From Vandammella animalimorsus (GTDB lineage: Bacteria > Pseudomonadota > Gammaproteobacteria > Burkholderiales > Burkholderiaceae_C), in the NCBI RefSeq assembly GCF_002285285.1, contig NZ_NSJF01000001.1:62001-126000 (forward strand): 64,000 bases of DNA, read 5' to 3'. Shown piece by piece: positions 9,035 to 22,295 of this stretch. Position 1 is the stretch's first letter. Every line of letters begins with the position of its first letter. A program made the translations under genes and the position numbers. The notes beneath the pieces are model-generated. The model worked only from the letters and a program-made list of their open reading frames with translations. It did no database searches and was not told the DNA's origin.

Positions 9035-10129
9035 ATGACATCTTCTGCGCATGCGCGACCTTTGCAAACCTTGGTTTATGCGGTTTTGTTGACCATCATG
9101 ATTGGTTGGCTGCTGCATCTGGGGCAGGGCGTGCTGACGCCCATCCTGGTGGCCTTGATCGCCGTCTATATCCTGGTGACGGCGGCCGATTGGCTGGGGC
9201 GCTTGCCAGGGCTGCGGCGCTGGCCCGCCTGGGCGCGGCGCACGCTGGTGCTGCTGGGCTTTGTGGCGCTGGTTGTGACACTGATCAACATCATCGTGGG
9301 CACGGCCGAAAGCGTGCTGGCCGCCGCGCCGCGCTATCAGGCCAATCTGGAGCAGATCTTCACGCGGGTCACCACGGCGCTGGAGCTCGATCAAGAGGCC
9401 AGTTGGCGCAGCATCCGCAGCGCCACGGTGGACAAGCTCAACCTGCAGGCTCTGTTGGGTCGCGCCCTGGGCTCGGTAGGCACCTTGCTGAGCCTGACTC
9501 TGCTGGTGATCATCTACATGGCCTTTTTATTGGGCGAGCGCGGCCGCTTCGCGCACAAGCTGGCCGTGGCCATGTCCGGCGCCGGCGCACAGCAGACGCA
9601 GCAAATCATCCGCGAAGTCAATAGCCGCATTGGCAACTACCTGGCCACCAAGACCTTGATCAATGTCGTGCTCGGCGGCCTGTCCTTTGCTGTGATGTGG
9701 TGGTTCGGCGTGGACTTTGCGCTGTTCTGGGCGCTGATCATCGCTTTGCTGAACTACATCCCCTATGTGGGCTCGTTCCTGGGTGTTTGTTTTCCCGTGC
9801 TGCTGACACTGGCGCAATTTGGCTCATTGCAGACCACGCTCACAGTGGCCACTTTGCTGACGGTGGCGCAGCTGTACGTGGGCAATGTGCTGGAGCCGCG
9901 CACCATTGGCCGCCAGGTCAATCTCTCGCCCGTGGTCGTGTTGGTGGCCTTGTCGCTGTGGTCCAGCCTGTGGGGCATTGCCGGCGCCATCCTGGCCATC
10001 CCGTTGACGGCCATGCTGGCCATCATCCTGGCCGCATTCCCGGGCACGCGGCCGTTGGCCATCTTGCTGGCCGACGACGTGCAGGTGTTCGAAGAGGAGG
10101 AGCGCACTGCCGCTGCGCGCTTGCAGTGA
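9035..10129 (+). CDS. AI-2E family transporter (second paralogue)
   Basis: This 364-aa membrane protein has the AI-2E permease pattern: N-terminal helix pair (LVYAVLLTIMIGWLLHLGQG then ILVALIAVYILVT), a central soluble segment (residues ~90-150), then NYIPYVGSFLGVCFPVLL, NVLEPRTIGRQVNLSPVVV and GIAGAILAIPLTAM near the C-terminus. These last phrases are hallmark AI-2E signatures. An acidic C-terminal tail (FEEEER) follows. ATG at 9035 is preferred to an ATG at 9023, since MTSSAHARPLQ starts the conserved part. It is divergent from the DUF308 gene and convergent with the EamA gene. The substrate is unknown. Confidence 0.9.
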   Translation: MTSSAHARPLQTLVYAVLLTIMIGWLLHLGQGVLTPILVALIAVYILVTAADWLGRLPGLRRWPAWARRTLVLLGFVALVVTLINIIVGTAESVLAAAPRYQANLEQIFTRVTTALELDQEASWRSIRSATVDKLNLQALLGRALGSVGTLLSLTLLVIIYMAFLLGERGRFAHKLAVAMSGAGAQQTQQIIREVNSRIGNYLATKTLINVVLGGLSFAVMWWFGVDFALFWALIIALLNYIPYVGSFLGVCFPVLLTLAQFGSLQTTLTVATLLTVAQLYVGNVLEPRTIGRQVNLSPVVVLVALSLWSSLWGIAGAILAIPLTAMLAIILAAFPGTRPLAILLADDVQVFEEEERTAAARLQ

Positions 10130-10138
10130 GCCGCTGCA

Positions 10139-11149
10139 TCAACGCGCCGGCGCAGGCCGGGCCCTGAACAGGGCCACGCCCATGCCCAGCGTCACCAGCA
10201 GCAGGCCTGCAATGGTGGCCAGCGCCGGTTGTTCATGCAGGAACAGGGCGGCAATCACTGTGGCCAGGCCGGGCACCAGCGCGGCAAACAGGCTGCCTAC
10301 GGCAGGGCCCAGCAGCAGCACCGCCTGGCTGTACAAATAAAGGGCCAGGATGGAAACAAAAAAGCCTTGGTAGACGATGTGCGGCAGCAGCAGCTGCAGT
10401 GGCTGTGCCATCAGGGCCAGGCCTTTGGTGTGCAGGTACAGCGGCGCAAATACCAACATGGACAGCACCGAGACGATGGCCGTGGCATGAAAGGCCGAGC
10501 GGCACAGCGCCTTGGCGGTGACGGTGTACACGGCCCACAGCAGGCCGCCCAGCAGGAACAGGCCGTAGGCCTGCGCCGCGCCCAGGCCCGCTGTGCGCAT
10601 GCTGTGCAGCGCCACGACGGCCATACCGACAACGATCAGCGCAATGCCCAGCCATTCGTTGCGGCGCAGCCGGGTGCGCAGCAGCAGCATGGAAATGGCC
10701 AGCGAGAACACGATCATGCTGGCCGGCACGATGGCGGCAAACTGCTCCACCGGCGCCTGGCGCAGCCCCTGCGCCACCACCAGCATGTAGGGTGCGCCAA
10801 TGCCCAGCACCATCAGCGCCAGGCCCCACCAGGGGATGCCGCCCAGGCCCTTGCGCAGCAGGAAGGGCGCCAGCAGCAGGCCAGAGAAGAAGTAGCGGAT
10901 GAACACGATGTCCAGCGCATCCAGCGGCGCATAGGCTACGCCCAGGCGCGTCATCACCGGGAAGGCGCCCCAGATCAGCGCCGAGCCAATGCCACAGGCC
11001 ACGCCCAGCCAGAAGCGCCTGGGTTGCTCGGCAGGCATTGCCGCACTGTGTGCCTCTGCGGCCTTTGGCTGCTTGCCAGCTTGCCCATCGCGCCCTGCAG
11101 CACTGGCGTGCTGCTGGATCTGTGCGGCGCATTCATTGGTTTGCATCAT
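10139..11149 (-). CDS. EamA/DMT-family transporter
   Basis: This 336-aa protein has a ~50-residue polar N-terminal leader followed by ten predicted helices arranged as two EamA repeats. The first begins GVACGIGSALIWGAFPVMTRLG and the second GLFLLGGLLWAVYTVTAKAL. The terminal helices contain GPAVGSLFAALVPGLATVIA and LHEQPALATIAGLLLVTLGM, the usual conserved glutamate region. It probably exports a metabolite or drug. It is divergently transcribed from a TetR regulator, with two palindromic operator-like sites between them at 11231-11264, so control by that regulator is likely. An AAAGG ribosome site precedes the tandem ATGATG start. Confidence 0.9.
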   Translation of the reverse strand: MMQTNECAAQIQQHASAAGRDGQAGKQPKAAEAHSAAMPAEQPRRFWLGVACGIGSALIWGAFPVMTRLGVAYAPLDALDIVFIRYFFSGLLLAPFLLRKGLGGIPWWGLALMVLGIGAPYMLVVAQGLRQAPVEQFAAIVPASMIVFSLAISMLLLRTRLRRNEWLGIALIVVGMAVVALHSMRTAGLGAAQAYGLFLLGGLLWAVYTVTAKALCRSAFHATAIVSVLSMLVFAPLYLHTKGLALMAQPLQLLLPHIVYQGFFVSILALYLYSQAVLLLGPAVGSLFAALVPGLATVIAALFLHEQPALATIAGLLLVTLGMGVALFRARPAPAR

Positions 11150-11230
11150 CAGGGCCTTTCGCCGCTGCAGCGGCCTTGTCTTGATACGATGGGCCGGGCC
11201 TTGCCTTGCGCGGCCGATTGGGTTTGATGT

Positions 11231-11264
11231 TTGACAGTGTTGTCAATTTTGACGAGTGTGTCAA
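11231..11264. promoter_or_regulatory. Two tandem palindromic operator-like sites
   Basis: Two 16-bp palindromes follow each other. TTGACAGTGTTGTCAA (11231-11246) has perfect 6-bp arms TTGACA/TGTCAA. TTGACGAGTGTGTCAA (11249-11264) has 5-bp arms TTGAC/GTCAA. Their centres are 18 bp apart. They lie between the divergent EamA transporter and TetR gene, just before the TetR start favoured here. This is the usual architecture of a TetR-family operator that controls both genes. Confidence 0.75.
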
Positions 11265-11277
11265 GAAAGGAAGTTGC

Positions 11278-11868
11278 TTGAGCGGCGTACGACAATTTGA
11301 TGAGGCGGCCATCGTGCCCCGGATGCTGGAGGTGTTTCGCGCAAAGGGCTGGCAGGGCAGCTCCATGCAGGACTTGGCGCAGGCCAGCCAAGTGCAGCGC
11401 GGCTCGCTCTATCACGCCTTTGGCAGCAAGCAGGCGCTGTTTTTGCGCGCCTTTGACCTGTACGCACAGCGTTTCGAGAAAAAACTGCAAACGGCTTGGC
11501 GTGCAGGCGCGGCGGATGACGCGGGCAGTGCCGCGGCGGTGCTGCAGGGTTTTTTTGACGTGGCGCTGTCCAACATGTGTGGCCGGCCGGCGCATGGTTG
11601 CCTGACCACGCGCACAGCCATGGAGCTGCAGATGGCAGATGGCCCCATCCGCCAGCGCCTGCAGCAGTTTCTGCTGGGCCTTCAGGAGCTGCTGGCCCAG
11701 CGGCTGGACAGCTCAGAGCTGCGCGGGCAGTTGCGCCTGTCGCCGCAGGCCACGGCCCAGGCCGTGCTGACGTTCACCCGCGGATTGGCGGTGATGGAGC
11801 GCATCCAGCGCGACCGCGCGCAGCTGCAGGCGCAGGCGCAGGCGTTCGTGCAGTTGCTGCTGCGCTGA
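11278..11868 (+). CDS. TetR-family transcriptional regulator
   Basis: This is a ~196-aa TetR repressor. Near the N-terminus VPRMLEVFRAKGWQGSSMQDLAQASQ and RGSLYHAFGSKQALF form the helix-turn-helix with the typical YHAFGSK recognition region. The rest is a helical ligand-binding domain of the TetR_C type seen in AcrR/NemR-like proteins (CGRPAHGCLTTRTAMEL). I prefer TTG at 11278 because AAGGAAG lies just upstream and the start falls downstream of the two palindromes. Translation from the in-frame ATG at 11227 would put both operators inside the gene. Likely targets are itself and the divergent EamA exporter. The effector is unknown. Confidence 0.88.
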   Translation: MSGVRQFDEAAIVPRMLEVFRAKGWQGSSMQDLAQASQVQRGSLYHAFGSKQALFLRAFDLYAQRFEKKLQTAWRAGAADDAGSAAAVLQGFFDVALSNMCGRPAHGCLTTRTAMELQMADGPIRQRLQQFLLGLQELLAQRLDSSELRGQLRLSPQATAQAVLTFTRGLAVMERIQRDRAQLQAQAQAFVQLLLR

Positions 11869-11921
11869 TGGCCGCTGCGCGGCCTGCCAAGAGACGGAGG
11901 GCAGCGGCAGGGGCGCCGTCC

Positions 11922-17086
<5,165 letters not shown>

Positions 17087-17091
17087 GCCAG

Positions 17092-17155
17092 CTGCCGCGC
17101 ATGAAAAAACGCCTGGTCTTCGCGCGAAGACCAGGCGTTTTTTCATGCGCGGCAG
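17092..17155. terminator. 64-bp perfect palindrome, bidirectional terminator
   Basis: Every base from 17092 to 17123 is mirrored by 17124-17155, with no spacer and no mismatch. The core is GCCTGGTCTTCGC/GCGAAGACCAGGC flanked by six A on one side and six T on the other, so it works as an intrinsic terminator in both directions. It begins 6 bases after the argG stop. Confidence 0.85.
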
Positions 17156-17285
17156 GTGCGGCGATAGGGTGTGGCGATTTTGATGACAGGCCCTGGAGTG
17201 GGCCGCTGGCCGCGCCACGGGCGCGTGGCGCTGGCACAATGGCCGGCGTTGTTTTGAACAGGTTCTGAGAGAGTGAGCTTGCACC

Positions 17286-17756
17286 ATGTTTGAAATCGTT
17301 CTCGTCCACCCGGAGATCCCCCCCAATACCGGCAATGTCATCCGCCTGGCGGCCAACACCGGCTGCCGCCTACACTTGATCGAGCCCTTGGGCTTTTCGA
17401 TGGATGACCGCCACATGCGCCGCGCCGGGCTGGATTACCACGAGTACGCCACAGTGCGGCGTCACGCCAGCTGGGGCGACTTTCTGGCCTCGCAAGAGCC
17501 CGATGCCCGCCGCATGTTCGGGCTGAGCACACAGGGCAGCCAGGGCGTGTTCGAGACGCGCTTCCAGCCTGGCGACTGGCTGGTGTTTGGCACCGAAACG
17601 CGCGGCCTGCCGGCCTATCTGCGCGAGAGCTTCCCGCCCCAGCGCTGCCTGCGCCTGCCCATGCTCGAAGGCCAGCGCAGCCTGAACTTGTCCAACGCCG
17701 TGGCGGTGACGGTGTTTGAGGCCTGGCGCCAGCACAGCTTTGGCGGTGCGCGCTGA
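17286..17756 (+). CDS. trmL: tRNA (cytidine/uridine-34 2'-O)-methyltransferase TrmL
   Basis: TrmL methylates the ribose of the wobble nucleotide in tRNA-Leu isoacceptors. The 156-aa SPOUT-fold protein shows the family motifs in order: VHPEIPPNTGNVIRLAANTG at the N-terminus, PLGFSMDDRHMRRAGLDY, FGTETRGLP (motif 2), and SLNLSNAVAVTVFEAWRQ (motif 3), which form the knotted SAM site. Length and motif spacing are normal. The next gene starts within its last codons, so they are translationally linked. Confidence 0.96.
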   Translation: MFEIVLVHPEIPPNTGNVIRLAANTGCRLHLIEPLGFSMDDRHMRRAGLDYHEYATVRRHASWGDFLASQEPDARRMFGLSTQGSQGVFETRFQPGDWLVFGTETRGLPAYLRESFPPQRCLRLPMLEGQRSLNLSNAVAVTVFEAWRQHSFGGAR

Positions 17757-18540
17757 ATCCGCGTCTGCGGTCGAGCAAGTCCGCGCATCGGGTGGTGCGG
17801 ACTTGCCGCTGCTGGTCCTGCTGCATGGCACGCGCCTGAACGGCGCTCAGTGGCATGCCTATGGCCCGTTGCTGCAGGGCGTGGCCGAATTGCTGGCGCC
17901 GGATCTGCCCGGCCATGGCTTGCGCGCGGGCGAAACCTTCTCGCTGGCGCTTGCTATGCAGCAACTGGACGAGCTGATTGCGCAGGCCGGCCCGCGTCCC
18001 GTGGTGCTCGGCGGCCACTCGCTGGGCGGCTACGTGGCCATGTGCTATGCCCAACAGCACCCGCAGCGCCTGGCCGGCCTGGCACTGATGGGCTGCGCGG
18101 CCGAGCCGCGCGGCGCAGGCGCTTGGATGTACCGGCAGGTGGCGCGCCTGTGGGAGGCTGCCGGGCCTGATGGCATGGCCCGCCTGGACGCACTGTGGCT
18201 GGGCCGTGTGGCCCACGCGCCCACTTGGGCCGCAGTGTGCGCCCGCGGTGGGGATTTTGAGCAAATCCGCCTGGCCTGGGGCGAGGTCATGCGCCATTGC
18301 GGCGCACACCAACTGCGCCAGCTGGCCTGCCCGGTGCTGCTGCTGGGCGGCAGCTGGGATCAGCTGCACATCCACGCCCGGCGCTTTGCCGCTGCCGCGC
18401 CACAGGCCCAGATCGTCACCAGGCCGCACCGCAGCCATTTGTGGCCGGTCACCCACCCACATGAAGTGGCTGCCGAGCTGCGTCGCTGGTTGCAGCACAT
18501 CCTGGTCCGGGGCGAGGCGCCCGCAGACGCGCCGCGTTGA
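17746..18540 (+). CDS. Alpha/beta-fold hydrolase
   Basis: A ~264-aa alpha/beta hydrolase. LLHGTRLNGAQW near the N-terminus supplies the oxyanion region, GGHSLGGYVAM carries the nucleophile Ser in GxSxG, and RPHRSHLWPVTHP near the C-terminus supplies the catalytic His. The acid residue is probably the Asp in GGSWDQLHIH. The substrate is not predictable; the fold serves esterases, lactonases and epoxide hydrolases. GTG at 17746 overlaps the trmL stop by 11 bases and is preferred to the further-upstream TTG at 17716. No signal peptide is seen, so it is cytosolic. Confidence 0.88.
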   Translation: MRAESASAVEQVRASGGADLPLLVLLHGTRLNGAQWHAYGPLLQGVAELLAPDLPGHGLRAGETFSLALAMQQLDELIAQAGPRPVVLGGHSLGGYVAMCYAQQHPQRLAGLALMGCAAEPRGAGAWMYRQVARLWEAAGPDGMARLDALWLGRVAHAPTWAAVCARGGDFEQIRLAWGEVMRHCGAHQLRQLACPVLLLGGSWDQLHIHARRFAAAAPQAQIVTRPHRSHLWPVTHPHEVAAELRRWLQHILVRGEAPADAPR

Positions 18541-18545
18541 AGCCC

Positions 18546-19214
18546 TCAACCGCCGGGCTGGGCGCCCTTGCGCATGACCTGCTCGAACAGCGGCAGCGCG
18601 AGCCAGCGTTGGCGCCAGGCCTGCAGCCGGGGCAGGGGCTGGGCGTCCCACCAGGGCGGGTCGATGGCGGCGAACTGGCGCACGAAGGGGAAAACGGCCG
18701 CATCGGCCAGGGCCAGCCGCTGACCGAACAGCCAAGGGCCCGATGCCAGCGCCAGCTCCAGGCGCTGCAGCCATTGCAGCGCCAGTTGGCGCGAATCCTG
18801 TAATGCGTTCTCTGGGTGACGCTGCGGGTATTTGCAGCGGTCGAGCAAGGGCTTGAAGTGGCGATCCAGATCGTGCACCAAGGCCAGCATGGCTTGCAGG
18901 CCGCCGTGCGTGGGCTGCAGCCAGGCTTGCGGATCGTGGCGCTGCAAGGCCCAGAGCATGATGTCCAGGCTCTCGTCGATCACCTGCCCGCTGGGCAGCA
19001 CCAGCACCGGCACCGTGCCCTTGGGCGAAGCGGCCAGCAACGCGGCGGGCTTGTCGCGCAGCACCACTTCGATGGGCGTGTAGGCTTGCTCTGCGGCGGC
19101 CAGCGCCAGCCGCGCGCGGATGGCATAGGGGCAGCGGCGAAAGCTGAACAACTGCGGCAAGGCGCCGCCGTCGTGCTCGGCGGCCGGGGCGTTGGTGTCC
19201 GAGGTAGAGGGCAT
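18546..19214 (-). CDS. Glutathione S-transferase-like protein
   Basis: A 222-aa protein with a thioredoxin-like N-terminal domain bearing FSFRRCPYAIRARLAL, the CPYA motif of GST/glutaredoxin-like enzymes, then VLRDKPAALLAASPKGTVPVL and the cis-Pro/glutathione region IDESLDIM. The C-terminal half is helical as in GSTs (ALADAAVFPFVRQFA). CPYA places it nearer the omega/YibF-like or redox-active group, which reduces disulfides rather than conjugating substrates. It converges with the hydrolase gene and lies 36 bp downstream of nth on the same strand, so the two may share a transcript. Confidence 0.85.
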   Translation of the reverse strand: MPSTSDTNAPAAEHDGGALPQLFSFRRCPYAIRARLALAAAEQAYTPIEVVLRDKPAALLAASPKGTVPVLVLPSGQVIDESLDIMLWALQRHDPQAWLQPTHGGLQAMLALVHDLDRHFKPLLDRCKYPQRHPENALQDSRQLALQWLQRLELALASGPWLFGQRLALADAAVFPFVRQFAAIDPPWWDAQPLPRLQAWRQRWLALPLFEQVMRKGAQPGG

Positions 19215-19250
19215 GGCAGGCGGGCGCTGGTGGCGTGTTTGGGCTGGTGC

Positions 19251-19892
19251 TTAGGCGGGCGGCGGGGTTTTGGGGCGGTAATCGCACCAGGCGCTGACGC
19301 GGCACTCCCAGCAGCGCGGCTTGCGCGCTTGGCAGACGTAGCGGCCCAGCAGGATCAGCCAGTGGTGGGCATGCAGCGCGTATTCCTGGGGCACGCGCTG
19401 CAGCAGGCGTTGCTCGACTTCCAGCGGGTTTTTGCCCGGCGCCAGCCCGGTGCGGTTGCTGACGCGGAAGATGTGCGTGTCCACCGCCATGGTGGGTTCG
19501 CCAAAGGCCACGTTGAGCACCACGTTGGCGGTTTTGCGGCCTACGCCCGGCAGTTGCTCCAGCTCTTGGCGCGTGCGCGGGATCTGGCCGCCATAGCGCT
19601 CTACCAGGATGGCGCAGGTGGCCAGCAGGTTCTTGGCTTTGCTGTGGTAAAGGCCGATGGTCTTGATGTGTTTTTCCAGCCCGGCTAGGCCCAGATCGAG
19701 CATGGCCTGGGGCGTGCCGGCCACGGGGAACAGGCGGCGCGTGGCTTTGTTGACGCCAGCATCGGTGGCCTGGGCGGAGAGCAGCACAGCCGCCAGCAGC
19801 TGGAAGTGGCTGCCGTATTCGAGCTCGGTCTGCGGATGCGGGTTGGCCGCCTGCAAGGTGGCGAAGAACAGCGGGATGTCGGCTTTTTTCAT
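19251..19892 (-). CDS. nth: Endonuclease III
   Basis: Nth excises oxidised pyrimidines and nicks DNA at AP sites in base-excision repair. The 213-aa sequence has the helix-hairpin-helix LEQLPGVGRKTANVVLNVAFG with the catalytic Lys in GRKTA, the catalytic Asp in MAVDTHIFRV, and the C-terminal 4Fe-4S ligands in the pattern C-x6-C-x2-C-x5-C (CQARKPRC, WECRVSAWC). Length is normal. It lies between the CoA-transferase gene upstream and the GST-like gene downstream on the same strand. Confidence 0.97.
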   Translation of the reverse strand: MKKADIPLFFATLQAANPHPQTELEYGSHFQLLAAVLLSAQATDAGVNKATRRLFPVAGTPQAMLDLGLAGLEKHIKTIGLYHSKAKNLLATCAILVERYGGQIPRTRQELEQLPGVGRKTANVVLNVAFGEPTMAVDTHIFRVSNRTGLAPGKNPLEVEQRLLQRVPQEYALHAHHWLILLGRYVCQARKPRCWECRVSAWCDYRPKTPPPA

Positions 19893-19919
19893 CGGGGGAT
19901 GGCGGATGGGCGGGGATTC

Positions 19920-21182
19920 TCAACGCACGCTGCGCTGCGCGCGCAGATGTTCGATGTGCGCTGCGTCCAGGCCCAGCGATTGCAGGATGGCCTGCGTGTG
20001 CTCGCCCAATTGGGGCGGGTTCTGGTAGGTGCGCAGGCGTTGGCCGTCCATGCGCAGTGGCAGTAGCGCAGCGTGCGCGCGCTGGCCGGCGCGCTCGCCA
20101 TCAACCAGGGTGATGGGCTCCAGCCCCTGCGTGGCCTGCAGGTGCGGGTCGTCCAGCAGCTGCTCGGGGCGCACGATGTGTGCGTAGGGCAGGGCGTGGG
20201 CCTCGAAGCGCGCGGCGATGTCGGCGGCGCTGTGGTCTTGCAGGCGCTCGCGCAGCGCCGGCAGCAGCCAGGGGCGCACACGGGCGCGCGCGTTGTTGCT
20301 GGCCAGCTGCGCATCGGCCAGCCAATCGTGCCAGCCGAAGGCCGTGCACAGGCTTTGCCAGTGGGCATCGCTGACGGCGCACAAAAAAATTTGCTCGCCG
20401 CCCTGGACGGTGAAGATGTCGTACACCGCCCAGGGCGAGGTGCGCTCGGGCATGGGGCGGGCCGGCTGGCCGGTGATCTCGTACTGCATCATGTGCTGGC
20501 CGACGAGAAAAACGTTGTTCTCGAACAGGGCGGCGTCAACCTCCTGCCCCTGGCCGGTGTGCTGGCGCTGCAGCAGTGCGGCCAGCGCGCCGATGGCGCC
20601 GAACATGCCGCCCATGATGTCGTTGACGCTGCTGCCAGCGCGCAGCGGATCGCCGGGGCGGCCGGTCATGTAGGCCAGACCGCCCATCATCTGCACCACT
20701 TCGTCCAGCGCCGTGCGGTGTTCATAAGGGCCAGGCAGAAAGCCGCTGAGATTGACGTAGACCAGCCCCGGGTTGAGGCGGCGCAGATTGGCATAGTCCA
20801 GCCCCAGGCGCTGCAGCACGCCGGGGCGGAAGTTGTGCAGCACCACATCGGCCGTGGCGCAGAGCTTGAGCGCGATCTCCAGGCCGGCCGGGTCTTTCAG
20901 GTCGATGCCGATGCTGTGCTTGTTGCGGTTGAACAGCGGGAAAAACCCAGCGCCTGCGCCCAGCAGCGTGCGCGTGCCATCGCCCTCGATGGGCTCGACC
21001 TTGATGACTTCCGCGCCCAGGTCGGCCAGTACCAAGCCGCAGGCCGGGCCCATGACCATGTGACTGAACTCCACGACGCGGATGCCGCGCAAGGCCTGGG
21101 GGCGCGCTGCGCCAGCAGGGGGCAGGGAGCTGGAATCGGTATCGGGCGCCTGCCGGGGTGGTTCGGAGGTAGAACTGACCAT
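19920..21182 (-). CDS. CaiB/BaiF-family CoA-transferase
   Basis: A 420-aa family III CoA-transferase, which moves CoA between acyl groups through an aspartyl-CoA intermediate. Visible family motifs are GIRVVEFSHMVMGPACG, LADLGAEVIKVEP, NRNKHSIGIDLKDP, ADVVLHNFRPGVLQRLGLDY and YVNLSGFL, then GGLAYMTGRPGDPLRAG. The catalytic Asp region is the GRPGDPLR phrase. ATG at 21182 is preferred; the frame begins 16 codons earlier but those codons cross the terminator of the next gene. The substrate is unknown, and no linked acyl-CoA dehydrogenase or ligase narrows it. Confidence 0.9.
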   Translation of the reverse strand: MVSSTSEPPRQAPDTDSSSLPPAGAARPQALRGIRVVEFSHMVMGPACGLVLADLGAEVIKVEPIEGDGTRTLLGAGAGFFPLFNRNKHSIGIDLKDPAGLEIALKLCATADVVLHNFRPGVLQRLGLDYANLRRLNPGLVYVNLSGFLPGPYEHRTALDEVVQMMGGLAYMTGRPGDPLRAGSSVNDIMGGMFGAIGALAALLQRQHTGQGQEVDAALFENNVFLVGQHMMQYEITGQPARPMPERTSPWAVYDIFTVQGGEQIFLCAVSDAHWQSLCTAFGWHDWLADAQLASNNARARVRPWLLPALRERLQDHSAADIAARFEAHALPYAHIVRPEQLLDDPHLQATQGLEPITLVDGERAGQRAHAALLPLRMDGQRLRTYQNPPQLGEHTQAILQSLGLDAAHIEHLRAQRSVR

Positions 21183-21184
21183 CG

Positions 21185-21211
21185 CAAAAAAAGCCCATCG
21201 GCAAGATGGGC
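21185..21211 (-). terminator. Terminator of the universal-stress gene
   Basis: On the minus strand GCCCATC and GATGGGC (21205-21211 and 21193-21199) form a 7-bp stem with a 5-base loop, followed by an eight-base T run (A run at 21185-21192). It lies 44 bases past the stop of the gene at 21255. Confidence 0.75.
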
Positions 21212-21254
21212 ATGGAACACAAACGAACAAGCCGCCCGCAGGCGGCCGGATGCA

Positions 21255-21698
21255 TTAGCGCAGCACCAGAACAGGCACTTTGGCGCCAGTGAGCACGTGC
21301 TGGGTTTCACTGCCCAGCAGCAGGCGGGCAATGCCCTTGCGGCCGTGCGAGGCCATGACGATCAGGTCGGCATGCTGCTCCTGCGTGGCCTGCAAGATCA
21401 GGTCGGAGATGCTGTCGCCGCTGAGTACCTGCACATCGGTTTGCACGCCCATGGCCTTGCCTTGCTCCAGCACCTTTTCCATGGCTTTCTTGGCATCTTC
21501 GCGCCACTGGCGCTCGCTGCTTTCAGCGAACTCGCGGTTCGAAGCCACGCTGCCTTCCATGTAGGTGACGGGGTAGCTGGGCGTGACAGTCAGGATCGTG
21601 ACCCGCGCACCGCAGAGCTTGGCCAGATCAAAGCCGTGCGCCACGGCCTTTTGCGACAGCTCGCCCCCGTCGGTGGGAATCAGGATGTGTTGGTACAT
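21255..21698 (-). CDS. Universal stress protein (UspA family)
   Basis: A 147-aa single-domain Usp protein. It begins MYQHILIPTDGGELSQKAV, the usual first strand and loop, and ends GSETQHVLTGAKVPVLVLR, which holds the G-x2-G-x9-G-S/T-like ATP-binding loop of the ATP-binding Usp subgroup; MASHGRKGIARLLLGS precedes it. Such proteins accumulate during starvation and stress. The start at 21698 is supported by AAGGAG a few bases upstream; a longer frame to 21788 is rejected. It is monocistronic, bounded by a terminator. Confidence 0.93.
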   Translation of the reverse strand: MYQHILIPTDGGELSQKAVAHGFDLAKLCGARVTILTVTPSYPVTYMEGSVASNREFAESSERQWREDAKKAMEKVLEQGKAMGVQTDVQVLSGDSISDLILQATQEQHADLIVMASHGRKGIARLLLGSETQHVLTGAKVPVLVLR

Positions 21699-22099
21699 AA
21701 AAGTGGCTCCTTGGAATGGTGAGTCAAACAGTCTGTGGCTGCGGCGTACCGCAGTGCTGCACGCAAAAAATCGCTTCGCAGTGCGCATTGGGGGTGCGAT
21801 TCGGTGTTGCGGCGGTGCTGTCGGTCAAAACTGAGCAGCTGCTGCGTTGAAAATGCGTGCAAAGTGTGCAATCTTGCGCGCGTTTTCGCCTTGCATCTGC
21901 GGCTTTTGCCTCGAACAGCTGTTCGCAACCCCAATCTCAACAACCCCTAGGGCAGCCATGGCTGCAAGGCAGTATACGGGCACGGACCAGGGTGTAGCAG
22001 GTTGTTGAGGGAATCAGTCGGAGCGTCAGGCCGCGCGTTGTCAACCGCCCCGCTCGGGTCAAGCGGGGCAGATTTTCGTATTACAATGCGCGCTTTAGT
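21699..22099. other. Intergenic region before tRNA-Pro, no gene seen
   Basis: About 400 bases without a convincing reading frame. The promoter of the stress-protein gene and of tRNA-Pro must lie here. A 17-base stretch, CAATCTCAACAACCCCT (21934-21950), recurs at 25447-25463 beside another gene end. Confidence 0.5.
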
Positions 22100-22176
22100 C
22101 GGAGCGTAGCGCAGCCTGGTAGCGCATCTGCTTTGGGAGCAGAGGGTCGCGAGTTCGAATCCCGCCGCTCCGACCA
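22100..22176 (+). tRNA. tRNA-Pro(UGG)
   Basis: A 77-nt cloverleaf with encoded CCA. Acceptor CGGAGCG/CGCTCCG, discriminator A, anticodon stem TCTGC/GCAGA with loop TTTGGGA and anticodon TGG, and T arm GCGAGTTCGAATCCCGC. The C1-G72 pair and anticodon identify proline. Confidence 0.97.
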
Positions 22177-22184
22177 CTTATTGA

Positions 22185-22217
22185 ATGGGGCTACGTCTTT
22201 GGCGTAGCCCCATTTTT
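22185..22217 (+). terminator. Terminator after tRNA-Pro
   Basis: ATGGGGCTACG (22185-22195) pairs with CGTAGCCCCAT (22203-22213) around a 7-base loop and is followed by a T run, nine bases after the tRNA. Confidence 0.85.
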
Positions 22218-22295
22218 CGTTGGGGGGAAGTCGTCGAGCGAAGGGGGGAACAGAGGCTGTCCGGAGCTTTCGCAGCCTTTCTTGTTGCACGGGAT

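Noticed and set aside
17225-17245. A second sigma54 promoter (TGGCAC at 17231)
   Set aside because: The -12 element TTGC is missing at the required spacing.
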